64,000 nucleotides of DNA. It comes from Adiantum capillus-veneris (taxonomy: Eukaryota > Streptophyta > Polypodiopsida > Polypodiales > Pteridaceae). This document shows, in pieces, positions 23,501-34,837 of the stretch. A model generated the notes under the pieces. It was not told the origin of the DNA, made no database searches, and was given only the letters and a program-made list of their open reading frames with translations. The stretch's first letter is position 1, and each line of letters starts with the position of its first letter. The DNA lies in the NCBI GenBank assembly GCA_014529385.2, contig CM043956.1, positions 64,610,620 to 64,674,619 on the forward strand, read 5' to 3'. A program made the translations under genes and the position numbers.

Positions 23501-25272
23501 TATGATGTCAATTTGTGGTCTTCTGGGCGTGATGGTGGAATTCCAGGTGGGAGATCATGCATGAAACAATCTTTAAATTGTGAGAGAAATTCATCGTGTG
23601 TGGAGTTACGTGAAGTTTTAGTTTCAACAGAAATTTGATTTACCAATACTAGATATGTTTTCCCCTGTTTTCGAATTGCTCGTTTGGCTTGAGTGTGAGA
23701 GAGGAGTGGAAATTTTTGATGTGCCAGTGTTGCTTGGATGGAGAATTTTTTATTATTATGAGTGAGAGACATTGTACGTGTTTTATAATTAATCAACGGG
23801 TCAAATTCATGACGAAATGGCATTCCCAAAATCATATCGAGTCCATGCAATGGTGCTACCAAAAATGTACGTGCTTGTGTGAATTCACCAATGCAAACTT
23901 CAACAGTGACTTGAGTTTTACAATTAAAACGTTGATTATTAAAAACAGTTTTGACCTTGTGGGGTGATGAAATTTCAGAGAGTGATAGTTGTTGTGCCAA
24001 TCGTGTGGAAATGAAATCATGGCTACTACCATCATCTAGCAGAATGGTGACATTTTCACCCTTAACAGTGCCTTGCACTTTAAACAAAGTGTGAGGAGAT
24101 ATAGGAGTACCTGAGGATGGGTTGTCATCGTTATCATAATCAGGATCATATCCCTCACTGTAGTTAACTTCCACTTCATTGTCGTCGGGTGTAGCATCTT
24201 CGATGAGGTTAAGAGTAGCTCCGTTGGAGCGGTTGTTGTTGAAGGGTTTTTGACTTGAATTCTTGTTGACTCCATTTGAATGGCCATTGGATTGACCATT
24301 GCCCTTAGCATGACCATTTGGGCACTTATCTGCATAGTGACCATACTGAAAGCATTTAAAACACTTCACCTTTTTGTTACCATTAGAATTTGGAGGAAAA
24401 CGCTGGTTGAAAGGATGTTGGTCGCCTCGTTGCTGAGTGTTGTTGTGGTTGTTGCTCGTATGAGGTTGAGCAGTGGCAGGAGGATTGTCAAATCTTCATC
24501 TTTTGAAAAAGGTACGGCTTTGGTGTTTTCTTCTGTCAGAGTTAGGAGAGAAAGGAGGTCTCTTGTTGCGGTTAGTGTTAGCAGGTTGATCAGTGTGAGA
24601 GGAATGTCCACCTTTCTTCTTTTCTGCGTTGAGAGCCAAGTTAATGGCCTTTGACAGAGAATCTGGTTCGAACATATCTACCTCAGCACTAATTTGTAGT
24701 GCCAAGCCTGATATGTACTTTCGCTTCAATTTCCTGCGACTAACATGTTCAATAGCTTGCAATTGAATTAGACAATTCCAAAAACGGTCAGTGTAACCCT
24801 GTACATCTTCATTTCTACCCTGTCGAATTAAATCCCATTGACGTCGTGCTTTAGCTTTGTACTGTGTTGGCAAAAATTGGGGTAAAAACACTTTTTTGAA
24901 TGCATTCCAGGTGCGTGGTCTTCTTCCATGTTGTTTGGTGGCGTTTCACCACAATGCAGCGCTGCTAGTGAGATGATTGGATGCACACTTTACCATTTCA
25001 CGCTCGGGAAAGTCTTCATCATGAAAGTAGTCATCTAACTGACTAACCCATGCTAGAACCGTGCTAGCATCTTTAGTGCCATCAAAATCTTTGAAAGTGA
25101 AGGCTTTTCTACTAATTTTGTTTTTCTTGGGTGCCGGTGCAGATTCGGTGCGTGCAGAATGTAATAATTTATCTTCAAGTTCTTGCCTTCGCATGCGTTC
25201 ATATGTGAGTGACTGCTACAAATTTTGAAGTTGCTCTGCAATCGTGGGTGCGGCATGAGGAAGATGTGCCAT
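23461..25272 (-). pseudogene. R1 gag and protease
   Basis: Starts at 25272 (MAHLPHAAPTIAEQL), the same start context as R4. One reading frame runs to 23461. In-frame stops lie near 25215 (TAG where R4 has Gln), near 24944 (TGA where R4 has Trp) and near 24494 (TGA). Domains: gag capsid core with WDLIRQGR...YTDRFW, CCHC knuckle CFKCFQYGHYADKC (about 24364-24322), and retropepsin LLDDGSSHDFIS (about 24060) with LHGLDMILGMPF near 23830. The frame ends by a frameshift just before RT. The Gln and Trp stops are C-to-T or G-to-A transitions, as expected from deamination of methylated cytosine. Confidence 0.9.
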
Positions 25273-26414
25273 GATTGCGTGCTTTTCTTTTTCTTTTTTT
25301 TTTCTTCTTTTTTTTTCTTTTTTTTTCTTTAAAAAAATAAATAATTAAATGGTAATGCTTAAAAAGGCTATTTGGTGATATTCATAGATGCAATATGCCG
25401 AATAAAATAAAATAAATAACAGAAATGTAATGTACTTAGCTGAAAAAGAGCGGTGGCGTCCAATCCAGAATGGTGATGCGCTAGGAAATTGCCAGAGAAT
25501 AGACAATCCGACGGTGTGTCACCGAGCCAGTTGAATTTCGTGGCACCCGATCTCCCGTATCTCAAAAGCAATGGCAATCAACAATCCCAAAAGATAGCCG
25601 AAGATTTTTTTTTTTTTTTTGAAGGTTGGTGGCCCAAGAATTCTTAATGAAGGCGGAGTATGTGATTTTTACGGTTGTGTTTGTAGTGGTGCCGACCAAG
25701 GGGTGCAAGGCTTACTAATTGTGTCCAAAGCCAAAGTGTTGAGGATATTGAAAGGGTGTTTGTCTTCTTTAAAGGTTATTAAGCTTGAAGATGAAATGGA
25801 CGGCTGACCACTGACCACTGAAATACCTCTTTGAGCTTAACTTTAAGTCTTTGAAGTTAACTTTAAGTCTTTGAAGTTAACTTTAACTTTTAAGTTTGCA
25901 TGGGATTCTGTGGAAGAACAACTCAAGCCAAAAAAAAATTGAGAAAGAACAACTCAAGCCAAAAAAAATTGAGATGGCGACCTCTAGAAGTTTTCCAGGC
26001 TACAAGACAAAAGCAAGAATTGATGCATAAACTAAGCCAATACTTTTGACAGTATTTTCTGCAGCTTTTGATGAGGTTGACATTTAGCTTTTCTTGTGTG
26101 CAGGAGGGTGTTCTCGCAGATTGTTCTCGTCCGTATCTTCATGTATACGCAAGCTTAGCGACTGCTTAAATTTAACCGTTGAACATACCCGTTCTTGATC
26201 GTCTTGAAGCCGAAATTGAAAATTGATTGCCGACTAGCCACCAATTAACAATCGAGTTTTTCTTCTGTGAACTCGATCAATTATACTTCGAATTTCCACG
26301 AACCCTTGAATCCTTGAATTGCAAAGTCGATGAATTGCAATTGGGGTTTTGTCGATTAGAGAAAACTCCTTCTTAAAAATGAAATCTGGTGCCGATTAAT
26401 CCTCGAACCTGAGG
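25273..26414 (-). other. R1 untranslated leader
   Basis: Pyrimidine-rich T/C tract at 25283-25330. About three tandem ~21-bp units (AACTTTAAGTCTTTGAAGTT) lie at about 25836-25890, and a 27-bp direct repeat with CTCAAGCCAAAAAAAA at about 25921-25970. No gene. Confidence 0.6.
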
Positions 26415-26426
26415 CTCTGATAGCAC
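26415..26426 (-). other. R1 primer-binding site
   Basis: The minus strand reads TGCTATCAGAGC, one base inside the 5' LTR. It is one mismatch from the canonical iMet PBS (TGGTATCAGAGC) kept in R4. Confidence 0.85.
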
Positions 26427-26427
26427 T

Positions 26428-27102
26428 GTTGGGAGAAGAGGGGGAGATCAACCGCTTAAAGTACTCAACATAAGCTTTCAAGCCATCACCATCAAACTGT
26501 CCACCTCTTCTTCCAATTTCCAAGCACACACACTCACCTAGACTATGACACACACACACAGTAAACAGAGAATTGATATAGACAAGCTTGTAAGGAGGTG
26601 TAAGAGATGTGTAAGAGATGGAGACTAGATTAGAGAGTACACAGCAAAATAACCATAGCTTAAGAGAGTAGAGAAGAGAATCTGCAAGAGAAAGGCCTAA
26701 ATCTAGCCCCAAACTCCACGGCACCTCTCTTGTGGAGTTGGTATTTAATATATTATTTTTGAGTTTGAGGTGCCAAAAACTGAGGCCCCTCTTTTACAAC
26801 CACTTCACTTTTGTAAATAAGTGAAGCTCATTAGTTCTTGCATGACCCATAAGGGGAGTTCCCACTACAAATATTTATAGAGCCATAGTGGCTTATTGAA
26901 ATGAGATTCTAAGATACTGTGCAACTATAAAATGGCCAAGAATAATTGCCGTCGCCTCTTCATCAACTCCCCGCATTCCACTCTACAAAATCATCATCAA
27001 CTCAATTAGTAAAATAAATAGACAGCACATAATTAACCATTACGCCCAGCTATCCCAATTGTAGTTAACCACTACAACAGGAGGGTGCCCAGTCTCGTAA
27101 CA
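26428..27102 (-). repeat. R1 5' LTR
   Basis: 675 bp, paired with 20047-20722. Confidence 0.95.
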
Positions 27103-27107
27103 GTTTC
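27103..27107 (+). repeat. R1 target-site duplication, right copy
   Basis: GTTTC, identical to 20042-20046. Confidence 0.95.
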
Positions 27108-27738
27108 TCACAAACAAAAGGATGTAGATGACTACTACATGTATAAACAAGAGTTTCTACGTCTTTGGGCTGTATGGTTGAGAAATGTTGCTAACCCTGG
27201 TGATGGTACAGAGTTCCTAAATAAGGAAAGGTTCATAGCCGGTCTCTTTTCCACACTCAAGATAAAAGTGGAGGTAGGTGCAACTACTACCTTTCATGCA
27301 GCTGAACCTAGGGCTGTTAAGAAGTATACAAAACTCAAGTGTCTAAGAGGAGAGGTTCCAATAGAGGGTCCTAGACCTAAGGAAAAATTGCAAGCATCAA
27401 CGCCTAGAGAGATTCTTGAGGTAACATCGGAGGTAGTTGAAAAGTTAAATGAATCCTTAAACAACTTGTCAATCCACCTTGCACAAGTTGTAGGTCCCAA
27501 GGGACAAACAAATAAATCCAACGAGCGAGAGCCACGACCTAGGAGGCTTTTGCAATGTTGGAATTGTGGAGAGTTTGGATATGGGATGTATAATTTTCCT
27601 TGGCCCCGTGGGGAGCCAGGGAGACCTAACTTGAATTACCCAATGATGAATGTAGGTGAAGGAACTAGACTAGGCATTCACACCCATGAGACACCTGAAA
27701 ACAAAGTGAAAATGGCAAACATGTGTAGGCATTTGTAA
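27108..27738 (+). pseudogene. R2 gag, 3' part
   Basis: The frame resumes directly after the R1 target duplication with KQKDVDDYYMYKQEFLRLW, the continuation of a capsid core. It then has FIAGLFSTLKIKVEV and a nucleocapsid knuckle in which the first two Cys remain (CWNCGEFG, near 27556). The expected His and third Cys read Tyr and Phe. The apparent GTG-started frame at 27085 includes LTR bases and is not real there. A zinc-binding defect is predicted. Confidence 0.8.
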
Positions 27739-27748
27739 AAATGTCTTT

Positions 27749-29100
27749 GTGGAGGTCTCTGGCATTAAGAAGACAGTGGATTTTTATGTTATGTTGACGA
27801 AGGGAAGTGGCTATCCATTTATCCTAGGAAGACCATGGCTAATGAAAATGGGAGCTGTGCAGGATTGGAAAAGTGGAAAGTTGATTTACAAGAATGACAA
27901 TCCTAAGAAGGTTGTCTTTGACATGAAGGAGCAACGTCAAGAGGATCTCCATGAAGAATCATCTCAAAGTGAGACGGAGGAAGAGTGGACTAATAGCACT
28001 TCAAAAGAAAAAGGTAGTGGTAGCACTATGGAAGAGGAGTCTTCCATTAAAGTCATGGGGGTGAGGTTTAATCCAAACAACCGAAAGACCTCTTGTCAAG
28101 TTTTGGAGGAGGTATGTTTCCAAGAGAACCAAAATGTGAAAGATGAAGGAATGCTAGAAGGTATATTGTCTAGTACAACACTTACAAAGGATGAAAGAGA
28201 GGAGTTCAAAGGTGTGTTAAGGAAAATTCCTAGGCTTTTTGCTAAAGACTACACCGATGTGCATGTAGAAAATGATGCTCAACACAAGACCGAGCTAAAG
28301 CCGGAGGCCACTTCTAAGGCACAAAAGCTACAAAGGCCAAGAGTCATCAAAGAGCAGGCTTTACTCAAGCAAGTAATAAATCTTCTAACAACAGGTTTCA
28401 TTTGTCCAGTGGAGAATTCAGAGTGGGTCTCTCTCATTGTTGTCACTCCCAAGAAGAACGACAAGTGGAGGGTGTGTGTGGATTACCTCCACTAAACGAG
28501 ACAACAAAAAGAGATCACTTTCCCCTCTCATTTCCGGATAAAATACTAAATGAGGTAGCTAGGCAAGAGAAGTATAGTATGTGCGATGGCTATTTAGGCT
28601 ACTTTCAAATAGGTATCACATTGGAGGATAAGTTGAAAACAACCTTCATTACTCCTTGGGGTTGTTATGCTTTTAGAGTCATTTGGTCTGGCAAATGCTC
28701 CTGAAACTTTCCAACTCTTTATGAACATGGTGTTTCAAGCATTATTTGGAAAGTCCATTAGGGTTTTTATTGATGACTTTTGTATTTATAGCTCAAAATA
28801 ATTGCATCTACAAAAGGTAGAAGGGGGTTTAAAGAAACTCTACGACATGGGAGGTCAATTCTACCTAGACAAGTGCCACATGGGTGAGGATGTAGTGATC
28901 TTACTTGGTCATAAAGTTTCTTACAGAGGCATCAAAGTGGATCCTTAAAAGGCAAAGGCTCTTATTGAGTTACCATCACCCAAGAGTCTTAAGGAGGTCA
29001 TCTCATTCATTCAAAAGGTGAAGTATATGTCATGCTTCAGTCACTTAGCCTTAGAGTTACTTCAGTCCTTGCAAAAATTGACACAACAAATGGATTTTGT
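27749..29100 (+). pseudogene. R2 protease C-terminus and RT
   Basis: Protease is visible only from its C-terminal FILGRPWLMKMGAVQDW signature (about 27820); a catalytic D-S/T-G triplet is not seen. An acidic linker follows. RT includes GFICPVENSEWVS, CVDYLH, YFQIGI, TPWGCYAF and the polymerase box FIDDFCIYSS (about 28765-28795). A stop after CVDYLH (near 28493), frame changes near 28680 and stops near 28800 and 28950 break it. The FIDDF form matches R5's FMDDF, so the two belong together. Confidence 0.8.
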
Positions 29101-30020
29101 TTGGTCTGATGAGCTTGAAGAATATTTTTGTAACATCAAAGTCATTCTATCATAACTACCAACAATTATGCCTTCGTGTTGGGAGTACACATCCTTTGTT
29201 ATCTCTAGTGCTGGGAAAGAAACAATTGTTGTTGTTTTGCTACAACAAGATACCCACAATGCCAGGATGCAACCCATCTACTTTGCTAGTAGGGCCATGA
29301 ATTCTTTGGAGAGAGGCTACACAGACGGAGAAGTCAAGATTCTTTCTCTATGTTTGCGGTGAGAAAGTTTAGATCCTACTTGCTACCAAAACCTTTTGTA
29401 ATTCTCACTTGCAAAAAAATTGTTCCCTTGGGTTTCATCTCAAATGAATCTTAGTACTAGGATCTCAAAGTGGATTATGGAGTTGCAAGAGTTCCAATAC
29501 TCTTTCAAGGTAGAAGATAGTGTGCGTACAGAACTGGCAAGGATTCTCACTTGTAGGGTACATGAGAAGGAGATTAAGGTGCCTAAAGTAAAGACCCTAC
29601 CATTGCCACCACCAAAAGGCATTCCTAATGATTTTAACTTGATCTTTAAAGGATCTTTTCAACAAGCCAAACGAAAAGCACGGGGAGGGCTAGTGTTGCT
29701 CAACCCAAGTGGAGAGCTGGTCATGAAAGATAAGGTCAATCTACAGGTTCAACTAGCAACAATGAAGCAGAGTATGACATACTACTTCATGGTTTGAAGA
29801 TGTGCATTAGTCAACGTATACAAAGTCTCATGGTAAAGGGGGATGCACTTCTCATTATGAAGCAAATTTTAGGCATTTGGGCATGCAAGAATGAAAGCCT
29901 AAGGACAAAGGTTCATACCATCTGTATGTTGTTGAATCAATTTGAAGAAGTGCAATTGTATCATATTCCTAGGAAACAGAATTAAGACGCTAATTTACTT
30001 GCACAATTACAAGGAGTTAC
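29100..30020 (+). pseudogene. R2 RNase H and second, archaeal-type RNase H
   Basis: The first RNase H is a decayed segment with YFASRAMNSLERGY (about 29278-29325). After a linker (29420-29600) a second RNase H-like domain follows: GGLVLLNPSGEL (about 29690), a region aligned with R5's NNEAEY, then VKGDALLIMKQILGIW (about 29835-29880) and a terminal HIPRKQN. This matches the archaeal-type RNase H reported as an extra domain in Tat-lineage gypsy elements. In R2 the domain is broken by frame changes near 29780 and a stop near 29983. Confidence 0.7.
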
Positions 30021-30249
30021 ATGTGTTTAGAAAGAAGTGCAGGTCATCATGTTGGCCGCAGCTATCAAGAAACCAAGATACCAGGGATTGGATTCATTGA
30101 CTCCCATTATTGGCTACATTTTGGAGGGAAAGTTTCCACAAGACTTCACAAAAGCTCAAAAGAGGAGACTCATGAAGGAGTCATGTTTCTGTCTCTTCAT
30201 AGAAGGCTCCTTCTATCAAAGCCGGAGGGATCAAATGTGCAAAAGAGAA

Positions 30250-31317
30250 CCAACTATTGAGGAAATTTGAGCCATTCTAAAAGGTTTGCATGAAGAGGCA
30301 TGTGGTGGTCATTTTGCCCAAGAATTAACTATGAAGAAGATTTTGCTTGCGGGGTATGTTTGGCCAAGCTTGCATATGGGTGTCAAACATTGGTGTAAAA
30401 GTTGTCACAACTATTAGTAAATAAAAATAGAAGGTTGGTGCATGGTCCGAGGAAAATAGTTCTTGAAAATGGACCCTTTGAAAACTGGGGCATTGATGCT
30501 ACGGGTCGTGGGCCCAGAACAAAAAATGGTAAACTCTACATTATAGTGGCTGTAGATTACATGACTAGGTGGGTATAGGCTCAAAGTGTGGCAAGGGTAA
30601 ATGGGAAAATAGTGAGCATGCCTTGTCTACACTAATATTTTTTGTAGATTTGATAGACCTCTGGAGATTTCTTTTGATAATGGTGCAGGGTTCAGGAAGG
30701 GTTTACTCACAAAATTTTGCGAAGAGATTCTTATTATACATCATCATAGCACACCCTATTACCCACAGTCAAATGGTTTGGTGGAGAAGGCTAATGGTGT
30801 CATTGCAGACATCATTAGGAAGATGGTGTAAAACAAGATAAAGTTGTGGGATGACTTCTTGGATGGTGACTTGTGGGCGTATCGAACCACATATAGGGAA
30901 GCCACAGAGTTTACACCATTTCACTTGGTTTATGGTCAAGAGGCGTTTCAACCTACCGAGATTAACATCTCAACAATACGGCTTCATGGCAAAGGGGCAC
31001 AAGATAATCAAGAAACATGGACAGATCGACTTCTTACCTTAGTCAAACTTGAGTGGAAGAGAGAAGCGGCTTATGAGTGCTATAAGAGGAAAGCTATACA
31101 AGCAAAAGAAAAGCTCGACAAGAAATTGAAGGACATAGGCATGAAGGAAGGAGATCTTGTGCTAAGGTATGACAATCGACTTGATATTTGTTCTGATTCC
31201 AAGTTTGAGACTAGATGGCAGGGACCATACATTGTAAAAAGGCTTTCAATTCAAGTTGACCAACTCATGGACTTGAATGGTAAAGATCACTCTAAGAAGG
31301 TAAACTGTATCAGCTGA
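30250..31317 (+). pseudogene. R2 integrase
   Basis: Zinc-finger part with HEEACGGHF (about 30290) and WCKSCHNY (about 30392), then stops. Catalytic core with WGIDATG (about 30490), FDNGAGF and YYPQSNGLVEKAN (about 30762-30795). C-terminal part 30844-31317 is open (157 codons) with AYRTTYREATEFTPFHLVYGQEA, the usual gypsy IN tail. No chromodomain follows. Confidence 0.8.
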
Positions 31318-31370
31318 AGCCCTACTTGAGTTGCCTTCTACCAAAGGATCTACCAAAGAATTGTCAGATA

Positions 31371-31500
31371 GCTACTATCTTGTGTAAGTTTTATTGCATG
31401 ATTCATGTGTGTAACTCAAGCCAAAGTGACAAGGAGCTACTATCTTGTGTAAGTTTTATTACATGATTCATGTGTGTAACTCAAGCCAAAGTGACAAGGA
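31371..31500 (+). repeat. 65-bp tandem duplication
   Basis: Copies 31371-31435 and 31436-31500 differ at one base (TTGCATG versus TTACATG). They lie between the IN stop and the PPT. Confidence 0.95.
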
Positions 31501-31578
31501 GCTACACAATGAAAATCTTGTCAAGATACCAAGAATCACACAGGAATCAAAACCACTCTCTTTAGAAAAAAAAGCCTC

Positions 31579-31620
31579 ATGATGGTACATGAATGTACCA
31601 TCATCCTGGGGGAGGGCTAA
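31579..31620 (+). other. R2 12-bp stem-loop and PPT
   Basis: ATGATGGTACAT (31579-31590), loop GA, ATGTACCATCAT (31593-31604) form a perfect 12-bp stem. One base later CTGGGGGAGGGCT (31606-31618) forms the PPT, before LTR start TGATAG at 31621. Confidence 0.85.
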
Positions 31621-32981
31621 TGATAGCCATTTTTTGGCTCTCTGTAATTGCCATAGTATGCTATCTACCTCCTTTCCTACTTCCACACACACACTTGTTT
31701 GTCTCTATTCCTCACTCAAACTTGAAAATTCCATGGTTTTCTCTCACCCTCTCCACCATTATCCTCCCCTCTCACACCGATAGCTCTATTTTGAAACTCT
31801 ACCTACATCCACCAACTTCATAATATCTCTCTCTATTACTCCCATATTACAATTTTACTCTACCCTTTCAATAATGCATAAAAAATCAGCAACCCAACCA
31901 TACATAATCTCTGAAAAATGGGGTGGTTTTATCAACAAACCATCATTCTATTTGTGGTGATTCGACTATGGTGACGGTGTGAAAAGAAGAAGAAGGAGAA
32001 CGGCGATCACTTTTGGCAATCTACACAAGGGTGAGTCCAAGATTCCTCAAGGATTCACCATCTGAAGGGTACATTACCCATCTCATTCACCCCTCTTTTC
32101 TTATCCCTCAAGTCATTCTACCCATTGTAACTATATTACTAACTTTTTCTAGTGATTACTGACATTAACTGCTAGCCCTTTTCTGTAAATTGCACCCACT
32201 CTACTCTACCTGCGAGTAGGCAGCCTCACACAAAAATCACTCACCTCTCTAGAATATTCTCAGTTTTGCCTCAATAATTCTCTCCTCTTGAGCCCACATC
32301 CATGTGACTCAAGAGAAAAGAGAGCCCCATTCTGATAAGAACATATAAAAAATTTCATAAACATGGTTTTCTATGTAAATGTTGATCATCAGGAGATAAT
32401 CCTAATAAGGGATCTCCTCACCTATAAATAGAGTCCTTTTAACTTTGTAAATGGCATGATCTCTACACTATTGCTCACTAGTTTGAGCGTACCATTTTCC
32501 ATCTTAGTTGTAGGGAGAGAGAGCGAGCTCTCTATACACCATCACTTGTGGTGTATAGGAAAGCTTCTTTGAGCTAGTTGTAGCATGCAAGGGTTTGAGT
32601 GATTCATAACTTCCAATCAAAGTTGTACCTACTCTTGAACATCAATTGAATCAATAATTTGGGTGCATTTGCAGTTTAAAACTCTCTTAAGTCTCTCCAA
32701 GTCATGCTTGGAAACCTCATCTTGTTTGGTTTCAGTTGTGATGTGTTTTCATTTTGAGATTCTTGTGTAGTATTTGCTTGTATGTGACTCAACTGCTCTT
32801 GTGTTTGTTTTGTTGGTTGGGATTACATCATAAGAGGGTTGTATGGTGAGAGGGTTCCCATAACCCTAAGATAATGTGTAGATTGCAACATCATCAAACT
32901 TAATTGCGTCTCTTGACTCTCCTCCAAGCTGTTTATACATTCGCGTCAATAATTTAAATTGAAGCTTAGTTCTTGAACAAA

Positions 32982-33012
<31 letters not shown>

Positions 33013-33289
33013 CTCTATCTCTCTCTCTAGGCATTTGGTGTGTGTATTTTTACCATTGATATTAGTGTTAGTGTACCCTTTACTTCTCTCTTGTATTGCT
33101 CAGGGATTCTCCTCTTCATGCATCCTAGTTCGTGCTCGAACTAGGTGGTGCCCCTTCACTCTTGTTGTTGGATGTGGGCTTGTTGTGGTTTCTCTTGTTT
33201 GTGGTTGCCCCAGCCCAAATTGAGTAGCACAGGAGCCTTGAGGGGTGTTTAGAGGTCACCTCTCTTGTTGCTCGCCCCGGACCACCTCA
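31621..33289 (+). repeat. R2 right (3') LTR
   Basis: TGATAG to CACCTCA, 1,669 bp. TATA box at 32423-32430 and a CT/CTAT tract at about 32985-33028. It lacks the ~880-bp block present in the left copy; the join lies at a CCATAGT motif (31651-31657). Confidence 0.9.
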
Positions 33290-33296
33290 GTATTTA

Positions 33297-33852
33297 ATGA
33301 GCAACAAAAGAAGCACAGGAGCCAAGATCCTATTGACCAGAGTGAACCCATATCCACCAAAGAACTCTCAAATTTTTAAAAATTTCAATGAAGCTAGGTA
33401 TTGCAAGCTCAAAGATGAGGTACAAATAGAATTTCAAAAAATTGATCCAAGTGGTTATCCAAACATCTACACAAGCCATCAAAACATACAGCTAGTGCAT
33501 ATGCAATCAAGATCATTGTACATGGATAACAATGGTTAGATCTATAGTCAAGATCCAGAAATGGAAGATCCAACAAATCAACCAATAGAAGCAAGCCTAA
33601 TTGGAGAACTGAGTCAAAAATAGTTCAAAGGAAGCAGTCTACAGCTTGATTCTCATTGTTCTAAAAGACGATGATGACAATTTGGTCAACACAAGAGCTA
33701 AAACTCTTGAGCAAGGGCTTGAGATGATAGAACCAAATGAAATACCACCAATCATGGTGTACTACTCAAATTGTGGAAGAAAAGGTGGACATTTCCTAGA
33801 GGATTCTCCAAGAAAACTAGACAACAGGGACATAGCAATTGCTGCTAGATGA
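33297..33852 (+). pseudogene. R3 gag remnant
   Basis: Two short frames (33297-33539 and 33646-33852) separated by stops. The second ends in SNCGRKGGHFLED, a nucleocapsid knuckle whose first Cys reads Tyr and last Cys reads Ser. The upstream frame has a Tyr/Gln-rich linker. It is the only coding trace in R3's own DNA. Confidence 0.5.
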
Positions 33853-34800
33853 GATGAGCATAAGAGTCAAACTCTATTAACTTAATCATGGTGGAGTGAC
33901 GTAAATCCCGACACTCACGCACAGTGCACTGTAAGATGAGAGCACATATCCTCAACAATGAAAAACCTTCTTTCTGAAGAGCCCCTCAAAGATATGTCTT
34001 GCACATTGTATGCATATAAGATTTCCCATCATTAGAAATATGCATTATACACTTTTTTTTGGCTTCCCACCTATGCACCTTGAGTGAACCACAACAGGTA
34101 AACCAATTTTTCATCATGCTACCCTATATTTGTTGCCCTCTTATTTCCGTATCTATCAGGAAACAATCCCATCAATACTTTATAAATATTTCCCATGCTC
34201 ATAAGTACTCCAATAATGCGCGTATTACAAAGAAACTTGTTTTCTCATCACGTTTTTCTCATTGGTCATCTAGGTATTAGGCCCTAATTTAGATCCTCAC
34301 TTATCTACTTCCCTTGTACATACTCTTAATAGGTATTAGGCCCTAATTTAGATCCTTATCTACTTCCCTTGTACATACTCTTAATAAATAAATAAGCAAC
34401 AAGCTTGCCATTATGATGCTACAATGAGCAAATACAAAATCATCTCTTACATCAGGGACAAATTTTAACATTCAAGCTGCTACAACAAATGAATCTCATC
34501 AACAAATTCAACAACAAATGAAGACAATATACTCACGGGGGGGGGGGGGGGTCACTATGTATAAAATGGCATATACCACGTGCATTCAAAGGGTATTTCT
34601 AAAACTCCTTATATGTGAATTTTTGACCAAAAAAACACCCTTTTCCTATTCAACGTGTATTTTTTTTTGCAATTCCATTCTATGGTGCCTGCTGCACTCA
34701 CTTGATAGTCACATAAATATAAAAAGAAACCCCCAAGACAATATAGCCCATCGACAATCACTAAAAAATCTTTCACAACCTCCATGAACACCTCTCAATA
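33853..34800 (+). other. R3 internal region, 3' part (non-coding)
   Basis: No coding frame recognised. It contains a tandem duplication at 34272-34385 and a G15 run at 34537-34551. Confidence 0.5.
34272..34385 (+). repeat. 59/55-bp tandem duplication
   Basis: Copy 1 34272-34330 and copy 2 34331-34385 are identical except for a 4-bp deletion in copy 2 (CCTCACTTATC versus CCTTATC). Confidence 0.95.
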
Positions 34801-34837
34801 GTGTCCGTGGACACGCACTTAAATCGAAAAGGGGGAA
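34801..34837 (+). other. R3 stem-loop and PPT
   Basis: GTGTCC (34801-34806), loop GT, GGACAC (34809-34814) form a perfect 6-bp stem. GAAAAGGGGGAA (34826-34837) then abuts the LTR start TGTTAATTG. Confidence 0.75.

Larger units (their letters stand above)
20047..27102 (-). mobile_element. R1: Ty3/gypsy chromovirus-like element, nearly full length, inserted in R2 gag
   Basis: 7,056 bp with LTRs of 676 and 675 bp (TGTT...AACA), a perfect GTTTC target duplication, iMet-type PBS, PPT and complete domain order. By eye the LTRs differ by ten substitutions and one indel (about 1.5%). It is far younger than R2 or R3 (roughly 10-11%). The coding frame carries nonsense changes and one frameshift, so it is not itself autonomous. 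Confidence 0.95.
16626..33289 (+). mobile_element. R2: Tat-like Ty3/gypsy element inserted in R3, itself split by R1
   Basis: LTRs lie at 16626-19158 and 31621-33289 (TGATAG...CCTCA). PBS follows the left LTR, and a hairpin plus PPT precede the right one. Gag-pol order is gag, protease, RT, RNase H, archaeal-type RNase H, IN, all frame-broken. Gag is interrupted by R1. The flanking pentamers GCTAT (16621-16625) and GTATT (33290-33294) do not match, so no clear target duplication remains. LTR copies differ by roughly 11%. Confidence 0.85.

Noticed and set aside
20786-24654. Plus-strand frames across R1
   Set aside because: Antisense shadows of the R1 gag-pol frame.
27085-27107. Apparent GTG start of the R2 gag 3' piece
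   Set aside because: These bases are the R1 LTR end and the target duplication, not R2 coding sequence.
16621-33294. Target-site duplication for R2
   Set aside because: Flanking pentamers GCTAT and GTATT do not match well enough.
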